Assembly (NCBI GenBank): GCA_022450155.1
Contig: JAKUQR010000003.1
Span: forward strand, 1 to 64,000
Reading direction: 5' to 3'
DNA length: 64,000 nucleotides
From: Gammaproteobacteria bacterium
GTDB lineage: Bacteria > Pseudomonadota > Gammaproteobacteria > Arenicellales > UBA868
Made by a program: the position numbers and the translations under genes. This document shows, piece by piece, positions 39,227-49,728 of this stretch; within the stretch, counting starts at the first letter, position 1, and each line of letters opens with the position of its first letter. The notes beneath the pieces were generated by a model that was not told the origin of the DNA, did no database searches, and worked only from the letters and a program-made list of their open reading frames with translations.

Positions 39227-39314
39227 TTTACAGGGAATTGCCGGACTGAGGCCGATTGAGGTCAAAGTGATGTTCGGGCAGTGGTTACAACCAACTTGAA
39301 TGAGGGATACACCA

Positions 39315-39608
39315 GTGAATAAAGCCGAATTGATCGACGCAGTAGCAACCAGTACGGGTCTGGGAAAATCTGATGCGGGCGCCGCCGTAGAATCTGTCTT
39401 CAGCAATATCACCTCGACACTGCAACGGGGTGGTACGGTTTCTCTGGTCGGATTTGGTGCATTTTCCGTCAGTCACCGCTCGGCTAGGATGGGCCGGAAT
39501 CCTCGCACGGGTGAAACCATCACCATTGCGGCGTCTCGTGCGCCGAAGTTCAAAGCTGGAAAACAACTGAAGGATGCCGTAAACTCGCTCGCCTTTCCGG
39601 GTGCTTAG
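39315..39608 (+). CDS. hupB: DNA-binding protein HU-beta
   Basis: Small histone-like protein that bends and compacts DNA. From the GTG at 39315 the protein is 97 residues, starting MNKAELIDAVA as HU proteins do, with GAGGG eight bases upstream; the ATG at 39300 would add five residues foreign to the family. DNA-binding arm: VGFGAFSVSHRSARMGRNPRTGETI. HU normally ends near KDAVN; here seven more residues (SLAFPGA) follow, and the codons for the last ones and the TAG stop lie inside the tRNA-Val gene. Confidence 0.94.
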   Translation: MNKAELIDAVATSTGLGKSDAGAAVESVFSNITSTLQRGGTVSLVGFGAFSVSHRSARMGRNPRTGETITIAASRAPKFKAGKQLKDAVNSLAFPGA

Positions 39609-39674
39609 CTCAGCTGGAAGAGCGTCGCCCTTACAAGGCGAAGGTCGCAGGTTCGAACCCCGCAGCACCCACCA
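39599..39674 (+). tRNA. tRNA-Val(TAC), overlapping the end of hupB
   Basis: 76 bases with CCA encoded. Acceptor GGGTGCT/AGCACCC; anticodon stem TCGCC/GGCGA with loop CTTACAA gives TAC (39632-39634); T-loop GGTTCGAACCC. The first ten bases are also the last hupB codons and stop. Confidence 0.96.
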
Positions 39675-39717
39675 AGGCCTGCGATACGCTGTCTTACGGA
39701 CAATTTGCTAGAACGCC

Positions 39718-39794
39718 GGAGCGGTAGTTCAGTTGGTTAGAATACCGGCCTGTCACGCCGGGGGTCGCGGGTTCAAGTCCCGTCCGCTCCGCCA
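39718..39794 (+). tRNA. tRNA-Asp(GTC)
   Basis: 77 bases with CCA encoded. Acceptor GGAGCGG/CCGCTCC; anticodon stem CCGGC/GCCGG with loop CTGTCAC gives GTC (39752-39754). It lies 43 bases after tRNA-Val and is probably processed from the same precursor. Confidence 0.96.
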
Positions 39795-39805
39795 TTTTCT
39801 TCAAT

Positions 39806-39840
39806 ACCAGGCGCGCACAGAATTTCTGTGGGCGCCTGGT
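39806..39840 (+). terminator. Strong hairpin after tRNA-Asp, possible terminator
   Basis: ACCAGGCGC pairs with GCGCCTGGT, a G-G mismatch follows, then CACAGA pairs with TCTGTG around an ATT loop: 15 pairs in all. Only a short GGTTTCT follows, so it may be a Rho-independent terminator with a poor U-tract or a 3'-end-protecting hairpin. It closes the hupB-tRNA unit. Confidence 0.55.
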
Positions 39841-39975
39841 GGTTTCTACACACTGCGGACCACTGAGGATTTAACTTGATCGCGCCTACCTAATACAATA
39901 GGGCAGCGGAACTGCTGCCTGGGAACAGGAAGACTTTCGGTTTTGGTGCCTAAACAAGGGTGAGAAACAACAACA

Positions 39976-41889
39976 ATGCTGATTAAAATTCGAGAAAGAG
40001 CATCCGGCGTCATAGGTTGGACCGTCGCCGGTGTCATTATCCTTGTCTTCGCGGTGTGGGGAGTCGGGTCCTATTTCGAAGGAGTATCCGAGATTATTGT
40101 TGCGACTGCTGACAAGATCGAAATCAATCAGCAAATGTATCAACAGGCAATGAGTGATCGCCGTCGCCGATTGGTCCAGATGATGGGGCGAAACATTGAC
40201 GCTGAACTATTCAGCAGTACCGCCTTCAAACGCCAGGTCGTAGAGGAACTCATCGATACCACCTTACAGAACGAGACCCTTCATGCCAGCGGATTCCGAA
40301 TCAGTGATGCACAACTGGCAGCACTCATACAGAATACTGCAGTTTTTCATACAGACGGTCAGTTTGACCGTGACCGATACGAACTTCTTGTTCAGAACGC
40401 TGGAATGACCATTCCGAGTTACGAGAATTATCAGCGGCAGCAGGGTTTGGTCGACCAACTGGTTCGGGGACTTGGGCAGTCAGCCATTGTCAGCGCGAAC
40501 TCGATCGATAAAGCATGGAAACTTCTGGGTCAGCGCCGTACAGCGTCCTATACCACGCTAGAGCTCAATAATTTTCTAGATGATATAAAAGTGTCTGAAT
40601 GGGCTATTGAAAAAGAGTATCGGGCAAACTCAGATGCGTACTTTGAGCCTGCCGCTATTCAGGTGGACTACCTGAAGTTGTCAGTGGAAGATCTGGGCAG
40701 AAGATTGAATGTTGATGAGTCAGACATCTTGCGGATGTTTGAGGACAATTCCGATCGTTATTTGCAACCTGGCAGTCGCAGCGCCAGCCACATATTGCTG
40801 TCAGTCAGTGCCGATGCTGCGGATGCGCAGATTGATCAGGTCCGCCAGAGGGCAGCAGAAATTATTGTACGCGCCCGTAGCGGTGAGTCATTTGCCAGTC
40901 TGGCCGAAGTCAATTCGGACGATACAGGTTCTGCAAAACGCGGTGGTGAACTTGGCGTGATCAGACCAGGCACCATGGTCAAACCGTTCGAAGACGCTGT
41001 TTTCGCGATGGGAGAAGGTGAGATCAGTGAGCCGGTGAGAACGCAATACGGGTTTCATGTGATTCGCCTGGACAGGATTACCAAAACCAGAGTTCAGTCC
41101 ATTGACCAGGTCCGAGATGAAATCGAGGCCGAAGTCCGCCATCTCCGTGCGGAGGAGCGGTTTAATGAATTAGCCGAAATCCTTGGCAGCATAGTATTTG
41201 AACAGCCCGATTCCCTGGAGCCTGCTGCTGATCAGCTGAGCCTAAAGGTAATACGCAGTGAGTGGTTTACCCAGGATGCTGGTACCGGCATTGCTGCATT
41301 TCAGGAGGTTCGGGACGCTGCGTTCGGTAACGAGGTTTTGACTGATGGTCTGAACAGTGAATTGATAGAAATCGATCAGGATAACCTCGTTGCCATCCGC
41401 AAAGTTGACTATCGAGTTCGCCGACAGCTTGATCTGAATGAGGCCAGGCCAGCGCTAAAAAAAATGCTTAGCGCAACGGCAGCATCTGACAGAATGGATA
41501 AAGTCGGTGAAGATCTGGTGGCGCGCCTGAAATCCGGCGCGGACTGGGACGAACTGCTCATGGCGCACAAGCTGGCCCGTGTCCGCCTTCCCGACACAAC
41601 TGAGGCCATTGTTGAACCACTTGAACAAGTCGTGGCACGTGCGGTCTATGCGGCAATTGTGCCGTTATTCGGACAGATTGTTTATGGTGGCGAGCGAATT
41701 AGCACAGCACGATACGCGATCTATCGACTCGAGCATGTCGAATTCGGCGACCCCGCAAAAGCCTCAGCAGAAGATCGACTGGGAGTTGAGAAAGTCTTGT
41801 TGTCGCGACGGGGTGAGGAAATGGTGATCGGCTGGCGTCAGGGGCTGCGTAAAGCAGCAGAAGTTCAGATCAACGAAGAGTCACTCTAA
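39976..41889 (+). CDS. ppiD: Periplasmic folding factor PpiD (SurA/parvulin family)
   Basis: Membrane-anchored chaperone at the SecYEG exit that helps newly translocated outer-membrane and periplasmic proteins. 637 residues: N-terminal membrane helix about 13-35 ([20 protein letters not shown]), SurA-N-like chaperone region, one parvulin domain about 260-365 ([11 protein letters not shown] ... [20 protein letters not shown]), and a C-terminal chaperone region. Position after hupB is conserved in gammaproteobacteria. Its stop shares bases with that of convergent fabI. Confidence 0.93.
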   Translation: MLIKIRERASGVIGWTVAGVIILVFAVWGVGSYFEGVSEIIVATADKIEINQQMYQQAMSDRRRRLVQMMGRNIDAELFSSTAFKRQVVEELIDTTLQNETLHASGFRISDAQLAALIQNTAVFHTDGQFDRDRYELLVQNAGMTIPSYENYQRQQGLVDQLVRGLGQSAIVSANSIDKAWKLLGQRRTASYTTLELNNFLDDIKVSEWAIEKEYRANSDAYFEPAAIQVDYLKLSVEDLGRRLNVDESDILRMFEDNSDRYLQPGSRSASHILLSVSADAADAQIDQVRQRAAEIIVRARSGESFASLAEVNSDDTGSAKRGGELGVIRPGTMVKPFEDAVFAMGEGEISEPVRTQYGFHVIRLDRITKTRVQSIDQVRDEIEAEVRHLRAEERFNELAEILGSIVFEQPDSLEPAADQLSLKVIRSEWFTQDAGTGIAAFQEVRDAAFGNEVLTDGLNSELIEIDQDNLVAIRKVDYRVRRQLDLNEARPALKKMLSATAASDRMDKVGEDLVARLKSGADWDELLMAHKLARVRLPDTTEAIVEPLEQVVARAVYAAIVPLFGQIVYGGERISTARYAIYRLEHVEFGDPAKASAEDRLGVEKVLLSRRGEEMVIGWRQGLRKAAEVQINEESL

Positions 41890-42680
41890 AGATCAGCGTG
41901 ACGTGGGCTGATGCCTACTGTATTAAATCCACCGTCTACATAGGTGATTTCGCCGGTGATACCGGAGGCCAGATCTGAACACAGGAAGGCAGCAGCGTTA
42001 CCGACTTCGTCGATTGTGACACCGCGACCCAACGGCGCTGTATCGTCATAGAACCTCATCATTTTACGGAACCCTTTGATACCTGATGCGGCCAGCGTCC
42101 GGATGGGGCCGGCCGAGATACCGTTGACCCGGATTCCCTGACTGCCCAGAGACTGAGCCAGGTAGCGTACATTGGCTTCAAGACTCGCTTTTGCTAATCC
42201 CATCACGTTGTAGCCCGGCATCGAACGTTGGGAGCCGATGTAGGTCAACGTAAGCAGGGCCCCGTTGCGTCCGGACATCATAAGCTGGGCCGCACGCGCC
42301 AGGGCAGCGAAACTGTAAGAACTGATTTCGTGAGCCGTGTTGAAGCCTTCCCGTGTGACAGCATCAAGATACAGTCCCTCGAGTTCCTCTCTAGGCGCAA
42401 ATGCGATCGAGTGCACCAGAATATCGAGAGCGTCCCAGTGCTCCGCCAATTGATCAAAAAGAGAGTCGATCTGACTGTCGGTCCCGACATCACAGGGCAG
42501 CACCACTGTACTGCCTAAAGACTGGGCAAACTTGTCAACTCTGGGTTTGAGTTTTTCATTCTGATAGGTCAAAGCCAGTTCTGCGCCTTCCCGGCGCATA
42601 GCCTGGGCAATACCCCAGGCTATAGACCGGTTGCTGGCGAGACCGGTAATCAGTGTCCGTTTGCCATTCAGGAATCCCAT
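41886..42680 (-). CDS. fabI: Enoyl-ACP reductase (NADH)
   Basis: Last reduction of each fatty-acid elongation cycle. A 264-residue short-chain dehydrogenase with the FabI-type N-terminal signature [14 protein letters not shown], and catalytic residues Y147, Y157 and K164 matching Y146/Y156/K163 of E. coli; [13 protein letters not shown] is the substrate-binding loop. Convergent with ppiD and sharing four bases (CTAA). Confidence 0.96.
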   Translation of the reverse strand: MGFLNGKRTLITGLASNRSIAWGIAQAMRREGAELALTYQNEKLKPRVDKFAQSLGSTVVLPCDVGTDSQIDSLFDQLAEHWDALDILVHSIAFAPREELEGLYLDAVTREGFNTAHEISSYSFAALARAAQLMMSGRNGALLTLTYIGSQRSMPGYNVMGLAKASLEANVRYLAQSLGSQGIRVNGISAGPIRTLAASGIKGFRKMMRFYDDTAPLGRGVTIDEVGNAAAFLCSDLASGITGEITYVDGGFNTVGISPRHADL

Positions 42681-42770
42681 AGTCCATATTCCCTGTTTAT
42701 CGAAATTGAGTTGATAGAGTTTGTAGCTTAAGAGCCCACTGCTGTCAAAGTCCAGACCGATCGGAAGCCA

Positions 42771-43493
42771 ATGAGCAATACCGTCGTACAGCCAGTGCAG
42801 GATCAGGCGATTATTCGGGCAACCGAGATCGCCGAACGACTAGATCTGCCTCTGGTTACGCAGGTTGATGCTGATCAGCGGTTCGTCCTTGAAGTTTCTG
42901 TAGAGCGCCTGGCTATCCGTGATCTTAGACAGGTTCGTACACTTCCAGTCCAGGTGATGTGTTCACACTTGCGACGCCCCAGTCGTGGTCGTGATCTTCT
43001 GGCGCGCGCCATAGGCCGAACCAATAAGACAATAATCGATGCTACTGCCGGTTTCGGTCGAGACGCTTTTCATTTAGCCAGCCTGGATAGGCGAGTGACG
43101 GGTATAGAGCGATCGCCAGTACTGGCCGAACTTTTGATCGCAGAGCTGAATCAACCTACTGCTGAAGCACTTCGAAAAAGTATCCGCTTCATTTGTGCAG
43201 ACAGCCGCGTCGCTATCGAACAATTACCACGCTCCGATGTAATCTACCTTGATCCTATGTTCCCGCAGAAAACAATTAACTCTGCGGCTGCACGTAAAGA
43301 GGCGACACTGCTCCGTGGATTGGTGGGTGATGACCGTGATGCTGATGAATTGTGGAACCTTGCATGCATCTATGCACGCCAACGAGTAGTGGTTAAGCGG
43401 TCTCGTTATGCGCCTGCCTTAGGGTGTGTTCCTGACCTGACGGTAAGCGGTAGGGTGGTTCGATACGATATATACCTTACCGGCAAAAGATGA
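42771..43493 (+). CDS. rsmJ: 16S rRNA (guanine(1516)-N(2))-methyltransferase
   Basis: SAM-dependent methyltransferase for G1516 of 16S rRNA. 240 residues: SAM motif [16 protein letters not shown], acidic loop [12 protein letters not shown], and the family signature [10 protein letters not shown]-terminal region has the conserved AERLDLPLV. The last four bases overlap rsmE (ATGA), so two 16S rRNA methyltransferases are translationally coupled. Confidence 0.93.
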   Translation: MSNTVVQPVQDQAIIRATEIAERLDLPLVTQVDADQRFVLEVSVERLAIRDLRQVRTLPVQVMCSHLRRPSRGRDLLARAIGRTNKTIIDATAGFGRDAFHLASLDRRVTGIERSPVLAELLIAELNQPTAEALRKSIRFICADSRVAIEQLPRSDVIYLDPMFPQKTINSAAARKEATLLRGLVGDDRDADELWNLACIYARQRVVVKRSRYAPALGCVPDLTVSGRVVRYDIYLTGKR

Positions 43494-44215
43494 AGAAGTT
43501 GCCTTGGTTTTATCTGCCCAAGCTGGATGCCAGACCGGGATCTGCGGTACTCGCCGCAGATGAATCGAGGCACCTGGCCCGGTCGCGTCGGTTGAGGATT
43601 GGCAGTGAAATCGTCGTTTTCAACGGACTTGGGACAACAGCAACAGCGAAGATCGTGGATATCAGTGAGCGACGAGCCCGGGTCGCGCTTGAGTTGACCG
43701 CTTATGCTTACCATATCGAGGGCCGAGTGCGTGTACATCTGGCGGCGGCTCTGCCGAAGGGTGATCGTCAGGTAGTGATGCTGGATATGGCCACCCAGAT
43801 TGGCATGACTGATTTCACACCACTATTGTGTGAACACAGTGTCGCGAAATTCAGTGTCCGTTCAGCGGCTCGTTGGCAGAAAACATGCCTTGAGGCCTGC
43901 AAGCAGAGTCGGCGTCCCTGGGTTCCCCGTCTCCATCAGCCAAAACAACTGCCAGAGATGTTTAATACGGGTGGCAAGGCTGGGCGTGTAACCTGGCTTG
44001 CAGATCCCCGGGGTGGAAATGTCACTGCAGTTCAAAAGGTGGGGTTCGATGAGTTGATTCTGCTGGTTGGACCCGAAGGGGGATTCAGTCCCGGCGAATG
44101 GGAACTGCTAAGCGACGCCGATATTGTACCCGTGACACTGGCTAAATCCGTCTTGCGAACCGAGACCGCAGCTGTGGCGATGGTCAGCGCTGCTGTAACC
44201 AGGCTGGGCATCTAG
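43490..44215 (+). CDS. rsmE: 16S rRNA (uracil(1498)-N(3))-methyltransferase
   Basis: Methylates U1498 of 16S rRNA. 241-residue SPOUT-class enzyme: N-terminal PUA-like domain ([18 protein letters not shown]) and C-terminal knot with [16 protein letters not shown] and the [12 protein letters not shown] segment. Coupled to rsmJ; its stop shares CTAG with the convergent valS stop. Confidence 0.93.
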   Translation: MKKLPWFYLPKLDARPGSAVLAADESRHLARSRRLRIGSEIVVFNGLGTTATAKIVDISERRARVALELTAYAYHIEGRVRVHLAAALPKGDRQVVMLDMATQIGMTDFTPLLCEHSVAKFSVRSAARWQKTCLEACKQSRRPWVPRLHQPKQLPEMFNTGGKAGRVTWLADPRGGNVTAVQKVGFDELILLVGPEGGFSPGEWELLSDADIVPVTLAKSVLRTETAAVAMVSAAVTRLGI

Positions 44216-46998
44216 GAGGACAACTGTTCTACACGGTTCTGCTGAGCTTGAAGTTGTGCAATTGCACTACGAGTGGATTCCAGACGTTCTCGTTCCTTGG
44301 ACACGATGTCAACTGGTGCCTTGTCCACGAAATTCGGGTTGGACAACTTGCCCTGCGTGCGTGCCAGGTCCTCGTTCAATTTTCGGATTTCACGACTGAG
44401 TCGTTCCAGCTCTGCTTCGCGATCGATAACAGCGCCCATGGGCACCAGAACGGTCAGTGTCCCGACCACGGCCGTAGCGCATTCCGGAATCTGTGAATCT
44501 TCAGTGACATAATCTAGAGATGCCAAACGCGCCAGTTCCACGATCAGCCTGTTAAATGTCGAAGAACGTTCTGCGTCGGTACTGTCTCCACCTCGGAGCA
44601 GAGTGGGCAGTGGGCGCCGCGGATCTATATTGATCTCGCCCCGAATATTTCGTACCGCCGAGACTACCGACTGTACCCATTGCAGACTGTCGATCGATCC
44701 CTGGTCTATCAGCTCTGTTTGTTCAACCGGGTATGGTTGGGTCATGATCGTCGGCCCGTCAGCCCCGACGCGACGGGCGATACGGCGCCACAGGGTATCG
44801 GTAATAAACGGCATGATAGGGTGCAGCAATCGGAGGGAGGCGTCCAGGACCTGGACAAGGGTTTCCATGACCCCGAGTTTGCGATCTGCTGACAGGCTGT
44901 CGTCGCCGAGTTCAATCTTGGCTATCTCAAGGTACCAGCTGCAGAATTCGTCCCAGACAAAGCTGTGGAGCGTTTGTGCCACCTGGTCAAAACGGTACTG
45001 TGATACAGAGTGACTGACATCACCTGCCACCTGCTGCAATCGGGAGATGACCCAACGTTCTGCTGGTCCAAGCTGACCTGTTGCACCTGGGGTGGTCTCC
45101 AGAGGTTCGGTGTTTATCAATACGAACCGTGTGGCATTCCAGAGTTTATTGCAGAAGTTGCGATGTCCCTCTATCCGACCTAGATCAAAGCGGATATCCC
45201 GGCCCTGGGTTGCGAGGCTGGCGAAAGTAAAGCGCAGAGCATCGGTTCCATACGATGGGATGCCTTCGGGGAACTGTCTGCGTGTATCGTCAGTGATGCG
45301 CTTGGCCATCTGTGGCTGCATCAGTCCTGAAATTCGTTTCTCTATCAGTGCCGGAAGCGTAATACCATCGATCAGATCCAGGGGGTCAAGCACGTTGCCT
45401 TTAGACTTCGACATTTTCTGACCGTCGGCATCGCGTACCAGACCATGAACGTACACATCATGGAAAGGAACAGACCCCGTAAATTTCAGACCAAACATGA
45501 TCATTCTGGCCACCCAGAAGAAGATGATGTCAAAACCTGTGACCAGAACACTGGTGGGATAAAACGCTTTCATCGCTGCGGTATCGTCGGGCCAGCCCAG
45601 GGTAGAAAATGGCCAAAGTGCCGAGGAAAACCAGGTATCCAGAACATCTTCATCCTGATGCAGTGAGGCTTTTCTGCCGTGAAACGATTCTGCCTTTTCG
45701 AGCGCGGATGATTCGTCCTGGGCGACAAAGATGTTGCCGTCGTCGTCATACCATGCCGGAATTCGGTGGCCCCACCAGATCTGCCGCGAGATGCACCAGT
45801 CTTCAATGTTATTCATCCACTCGTAGTAGGTCCGGCTCCAATTGTCCGGTACAAACCGGATTCGGCCGTCCTTAACGGCTTCAATAGCCGGTTCAGCCAG
45901 AGGCTTGGTGCGGACGTACCACTGATCAGTTAGATAGGGCTCTACGACGGCTCCAGATCGATCACCGCGTGGCACCATCAGTGTGTGGTCTTCGATTTTT
46001 TCGATCAGGCCCCGCTTTTCGAGATCTGAGACAACCTGCTTGCGAGCGTCGTAACGATCCAGACCGTGGTAATCGGATTCTTCCAGATCGATGGCTGCAT
46101 CAGGCGTGAGTACGTTGATCACCGGCAGACCGTGACGCTGACCGACGTCGTAGTCGTTGAAGTCGTGACCGGGTGTGATCTTGAGACAGCCGGTTCCAAA
46201 AGCGGGGTCCACATAATCATCCGCAATGATCGGAATCATCCGGTCTACCAGCGGTAATCGCACCTGACTACCAATAAGATCGCGGTAACGTTCGTCTTCG
46301 GGATGTACTGCCACGGCCGTGTCACCCAACATCGTTTCGGGCCGAGTGGTCGCAACCACCAGGTGTCCAGAGCTGTCGGACAGAGGGTAACGAATGTGCC
46401 ATAAGTACCCCTGCTCTTCTTCCGAGATTACTTCCAGATCAGAAAGTGCGGTGTGTAACACTGGATCCCAGTTAACCAGCCGTTTGCCACGGTAAATCAG
46501 ATCTTCTTCGTAAAGCTGTACGAACACCTGACGCACGGCGTGTGACAGAGCATCGTCCATCGTGAATCGTTCCCGACTCCAGTCTAAAGACGCGGCCATT
46601 CGTCGGAGTTGTCGGCTGATCGTACCGCCAGACTCACGTTTCCACTGCCAGACTCTGTCAATAAACTGTTCGCGACCCAGATCGTGTCGCGATACACCCT
46701 CGATCTCCAGCTGTCGTTCGACCACCATCTGGGTCGCGATACCGGCATGGTCGGTACCGGCCTGCCATAGGGTGTTTCTGCCTCTCATCCGGTGATAGCG
46801 GATCAGAGCATCCATGATAGTGTCTTGAAACGCATGACCCATGTGCAGGCTGCCGGTAACGTTTGGCGGCGGTATCGCGATGCAATAGGCATCACCGATA
46901 CCGGTCGGTGCGAAACAGCCCTCGGCTTCCCACTCCTGGTAAAGCATGGTTTCCATGCTGTGGGGATCAAAGTTCTTGCTTAATTCGACGTCAGACAT
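44212..46998 (-). CDS. valS: Valyl-tRNA synthetase
   Basis: Charges tRNA-Val. 928 residues: class I HIGH motif as LHMGH (51-55) after PPPNVTGS, the editing domain, [12 protein letters not shown] for ATP binding, the anticodon-binding domain and the C-terminal coiled coil ([20 protein letters not shown]). Neighbours holC and pepA are the usual ones. Confidence 0.97.
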   Translation of the reverse strand: MSDVELSKNFDPHSMETMLYQEWEAEGCFAPTGIGDAYCIAIPPPNVTGSLHMGHAFQDTIMDALIRYHRMRGRNTLWQAGTDHAGIATQMVVERQLEIEGVSRHDLGREQFIDRVWQWKRESGGTISRQLRRMAASLDWSRERFTMDDALSHAVRQVFVQLYEEDLIYRGKRLVNWDPVLHTALSDLEVISEEEQGYLWHIRYPLSDSSGHLVVATTRPETMLGDTAVAVHPEDERYRDLIGSQVRLPLVDRMIPIIADDYVDPAFGTGCLKITPGHDFNDYDVGQRHGLPVINVLTPDAAIDLEESDYHGLDRYDARKQVVSDLEKRGLIEKIEDHTLMVPRGDRSGAVVEPYLTDQWYVRTKPLAEPAIEAVKDGRIRFVPDNWSRTYYEWMNNIEDWCISRQIWWGHRIPAWYDDDGNIFVAQDESSALEKAESFHGRKASLHQDEDVLDTWFSSALWPFSTLGWPDDTAAMKAFYPTSVLVTGFDIIFFWVARMIMFGLKFTGSVPFHDVYVHGLVRDADGQKMSKSKGNVLDPLDLIDGITLPALIEKRISGLMQPQMAKRITDDTRRQFPEGIPSYGTDALRFTFASLATQGRDIRFDLGRIEGHRNFCNKLWNATRFVLINTEPLETTPGATGQLGPAERWVISRLQQVAGDVSHSVSQYRFDQVAQTLHSFVWDEFCSWYLEIAKIELGDDSLSADRKLGVMETLVQVLDASLRLLHPIMPFITDTLWRRIARRVGADGPTIMTQPYPVEQTELIDQGSIDSLQWVQSVVSAVRNIRGEINIDPRRPLPTLLRGGDSTDAERSSTFNRLIVELARLASLDYVTEDSQIPECATAVVGTLTVLVPMGAVIDREAELERLSREIRKLNEDLARTQGKLSNPNFVDKAPVDIVSKERERLESTRSAIAQLQAQQNRVEQLSS

Positions 46999-47105
46999 TG
47001 TTTGTCATACCAAGATCTTCGTCTTTACGGAATCGCGTGTGAAAACCGGCGAATTATAGGGCAAAGACCTGTAGTCCAACGGGCGCTAGTCCCAAAGTTG
47101 GCCGG

Positions 47106-47651
47106 TCAGTCGTTCTCAAGCCATGCAGATAGCTGCTGAGAAACGTCTGACAACAGTTTTTCGCGCAAGGCTTCATCCAGAGGTTCGCCGGACCTGCGGG
47201 AAATAGTTTTCTCAACCGTATCGATAAGTTCACGCGAAAGTTCGGCGATGGATTCACGACTCATGCCGGCTTCAAGGGACGCGGCAGATGCGGGAACCTG
47301 GGCTATGGGTGAAGAAGATTGTTGCGAAGCACGATCCCTGGGAGGGGAGGGCTCGGTGCAGGTTAAAGCATCGTGCGACGATTCTGCGATCTCGGGCTTA
47401 CTTGCCATAGCAAGGTCATCAACAAGTGACTCATTGCTGAACATATCAACCGTCTCAGGAGAATCCATATCCTCATCTGCATCGGACACCGGTGCTACCA
47501 ATTCGGTTATTGCCTGGATTTCGTCGGTGTCCGGCTGGATCTGATCAGATGTTGTAGCCTCGTCCTGGGCTGTCTCTGTTTCGGGACCAAGCAGTCGACC
47601 GAGTTCTTTTAGCTCGCGAATCAGTTCGTTTTCCTGGCTTTTTGATGTCAT
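47106..47651 (-). CDS. Acidic, low-complexity protein between holC and valS
   Basis: Not recognised. 181 residues, strongly acidic and rich in Glu, Asp, Ser and Thr: a basic/polar N-terminal helix (ENELIRELKELGRLLG), a long disordered middle (about 25-125), and a C-terminal amphipathic helical part (SRELIDTVEKTISRRSGEPL ... LLSDVSQQLSAWLEND). No signal peptide or membrane helix. It lies 24 bases after holC in the same direction. A similarly placed hypothetical protein occurs in other gammaproteobacteria as far as I recall; its role is unknown. Confidence 0.72.
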   Translation of the reverse strand: MTSKSQENELIRELKELGRLLGPETETAQDEATTSDQIQPDTDEIQAITELVAPVSDADEDMDSPETVDMFSNESLVDDLAMASKPEIAESSHDALTCTEPSPPRDRASQQSSSPIAQVPASAASLEAGMSRESIAELSRELIDTVEKTISRRSGEPLDEALREKLLSDVSQQLSAWLEND

Positions 47652-47675
47652 GTTGTCTTTGTCTCGAATCTTCGA

Positions 47676-48113
47676 TCAAAGAGTGATCCGATGGGTTTCA
47701 AGTTCCAGCCCCTGATCCCGATAGAACTTGAATCGGGACCGACCGGACTGTTTTTCGGCTTCACCAAAACCAACAACTTCGGCGATTCTCAGAAAATTGG
47801 AATAATCTTCAACCGGTCGGTCAGCTACAGACACCACGACCTCCGCAGATCCCGATTGGGGCGGGTGATGGCCAATATGCACCGGGGTGGTGAGATCAGA
47901 ATTGTGACTGTTTCGACTATGCGGGACAAAGCTGTTTTGTGAGAACGTCCATAACAGGTCATCGAGTAGGTCGGTTTCATGGTCATCACGAGCCCACAGA
48001 TAGGCCGTATGTCCGCTGCGATAGGCACGATCGATGATTTTGCATGCGAGCCTTAAGCGCCCATCAGTTGCATCTGCTTCGAGAACATAAAAATCTATAC
48101 GCACTGCAGTCAT
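47676..48113 (-). CDS. holC: DNA polymerase III chi subunit
   Basis: Clamp-loader accessory subunit that links the polymerase III holoenzyme to SSB. The 145 residues show the family pattern: RIDFYVL at the N terminus, ACKIIDRAYRSGHTAYLWA, LLDDLLWTFSQNSFVPH, and FLRIAEVV near the C terminus. It follows pepA by 11 bases, the standard pepA-holC-valS order. Confidence 0.92.
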   Translation of the reverse strand: MTAVRIDFYVLEADATDGRLRLACKIIDRAYRSGHTAYLWARDDHETDLLDDLLWTFSQNSFVPHSRNSHNSDLTTPVHIGHHPPQSGSAEVVVSVADRPVEDYSNFLRIAEVVGFGEAEKQSGRSRFKFYRDQGLELETHRITL

Positions 48114-48124
48114 CAGATCATGGT

Positions 48125-49612
48125 TTAATTTGTCGATCGATTAATCAGGAACTGCGTCAGCAGGGGTACTGGTCGACCCGTTGCCCCAGTCTTGGTGTTC
48201 GTCTTCCAGGCGCTGCCGGCGATGTCCATGTGGGCCCACTTCATCTTTTCAGCAAAACGCGATAGAAAACAGGCGGCAGTGACGGCACCGGCTCCTCGAC
48301 CACCGACATTCGCCATGTCGGCAAATCCACTCTTAAGTTGTTCATGATATTCATCCCACAACGGCAATCGCCAGGCGCGGTCACGCGTTTGCTCACCCGC
48401 ATCGAGCAGTTGATCGGCGAGAGTGTCGTCATTGCTGAATACGCCGCTTGCCGGGTGACCCAGGGCGATCACACAAGCACCGGTTAGGGTGGCAATATCA
48501 ACAATTGCATCGGGTTTATAGCGCTCCGCATAGGTAAGCGCATCACACAATATGAGCCTGCCTTCCGCATCCGTATTGAGTATCTCAATGGTCTTACCGG
48601 ACATACTGGTGACGATATCACCGGGTTTGTTGGCGGCGCCATCGGGTAGATTCTCGCTACTGGGCACGATCCCTATCACATTAAGTGGCAGGTCAAGTTC
48701 GGCAACTGCACTTAAGGCGCCGAATACACTGGCACCGCCACACATATCGTATTTCATTTCTTGCATGCCGGCTGCAGGTTTAAGCGAAATACCGCCGGCG
48801 TCAAATGTAAGTCCCTTTCCAACCAGAACCACCGGGCGTTCACTTTGTGCGGCACCCCGGTGTTCTATGATGATGAACTTCGCGGGTTGTCGACTGCCCT
48901 GGGAGACCGACAGCAGGGATCCCATTTTGAGCTTTTCCATGCGTTTCTCGTCTAGAACAGTAACCTTCAATCCATGGCTTCGCTGCAGTTTTCGTGCCTG
49001 GGCGGCCAGGTAACTCGGTGTGCAGATATTGCCGGGCAGGTTGCTGAGATCTCGGGCCAGTTTTACACCATTTGAAATCGCCTGACTTTCGCGGATGGCT
49101 CGCCGGGCCCGCGCCGAAACTGCTCTTGAACCGACAGAAAATGTGACACGAGCGAGAGGGCGTTTGCTCTCTTTCGTGCTTTTAGTTTGATCGAACTGGT
49201 AAGTGGAATCGCACACTGCGGAGGCGAGGAGCCGCAGGCGCTCACTGACATCCCGGTCAGCAACTTCAGTTTCGGCCAAGGTCACCGTGGCGTTGCGTAT
49301 GGGTAACCGTGCGAGTGCAGTGGCTGCACTGTCCACGGCTTGTTTGTATTCGGCAACACCGGATTCGTGGGCTTTGCCCAAACCTACGGTAAGCACGCGC
49401 CGAGCCGGTCCATTGGGATGGCACGGAATCATCAGAATTGAGCCGCTGGTGCCTTTGATATCGCCGTCGTCGACCAGACGCTGGATGATGCCGCCCATCG
49501 ACTTATCGGCTTTTTTGGCACTTGCTGTCAGTTTCCCATCGTCTAGAATCCCGACAACCAGACAGTCGGTTTTGAGGCTTGTAGGGTCAGCGCTGGTGAG
49601 ATTAATTTTCAT
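48125..49612 (-). CDS. pepA: Leucyl aminopeptidase (cytosol aminopeptidase A)
   Basis: Hexameric M17 metallo-aminopeptidase; in E. coli also a DNA-binding architectural protein. 495 residues from the ATG at 49612, which has CAGGAG just upstream and starts MKINLTSADP. Zinc-ligand motifs: VGKGLTFDAGGISLKP, MKYDMCGGASV and the family signature NTDAEGRL. The frame extends 13 codons further upstream, but that start lacks support. Divergent from lptF, as in E. coli. Confidence 0.95.
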   Translation of the reverse strand: MKINLTSADPTSLKTDCLVVGILDDGKLTASAKKADKSMGGIIQRLVDDGDIKGTSGSILMIPCHPNGPARRVLTVGLGKAHESGVAEYKQAVDSAATALARLPIRNATVTLAETEVADRDVSERLRLLASAVCDSTYQFDQTKSTKESKRPLARVTFSVGSRAVSARARRAIRESQAISNGVKLARDLSNLPGNICTPSYLAAQARKLQRSHGLKVTVLDEKRMEKLKMGSLLSVSQGSRQPAKFIIIEHRGAAQSERPVVLVGKGLTFDAGGISLKPAAGMQEMKYDMCGGASVFGALSAVAELDLPLNVIGIVPSSENLPDGAANKPGDIVTSMSGKTIEILNTDAEGRLILCDALTYAERYKPDAIVDIATLTGACVIALGHPASGVFSNDDTLADQLLDAGEQTRDRAWRLPLWDEYHEQLKSGFADMANVGGRGAGAVTAACFLSRFAEKMKWAHMDIAGSAWKTNTKTGATGRPVPLLTQFLINRSTN

Positions 49613-49728
49613 GGGGCTCCTGTGATAGATCAGCGGCAGTAGCAATGGCACTTGCCATTTTCATAGAATGAAGCAGTATTGTGGTGGTTTAATCACGATT
49701 CTGTCAAAAGAAGGTTGCAATTCTACAA

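Larger units (their letters stand above)
39015..39314 (+). other. 300-base gap between lon and hupB
   Basis: No gene is seen. It holds a strong sigma-70 promoter (39170-39199) and a small perfect hairpin at the predicted transcript start (39210-39226), both listed separately. The first half (39015-39165) shows nothing recognisable; there is no clear terminator for lon. Confidence 0.6.
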
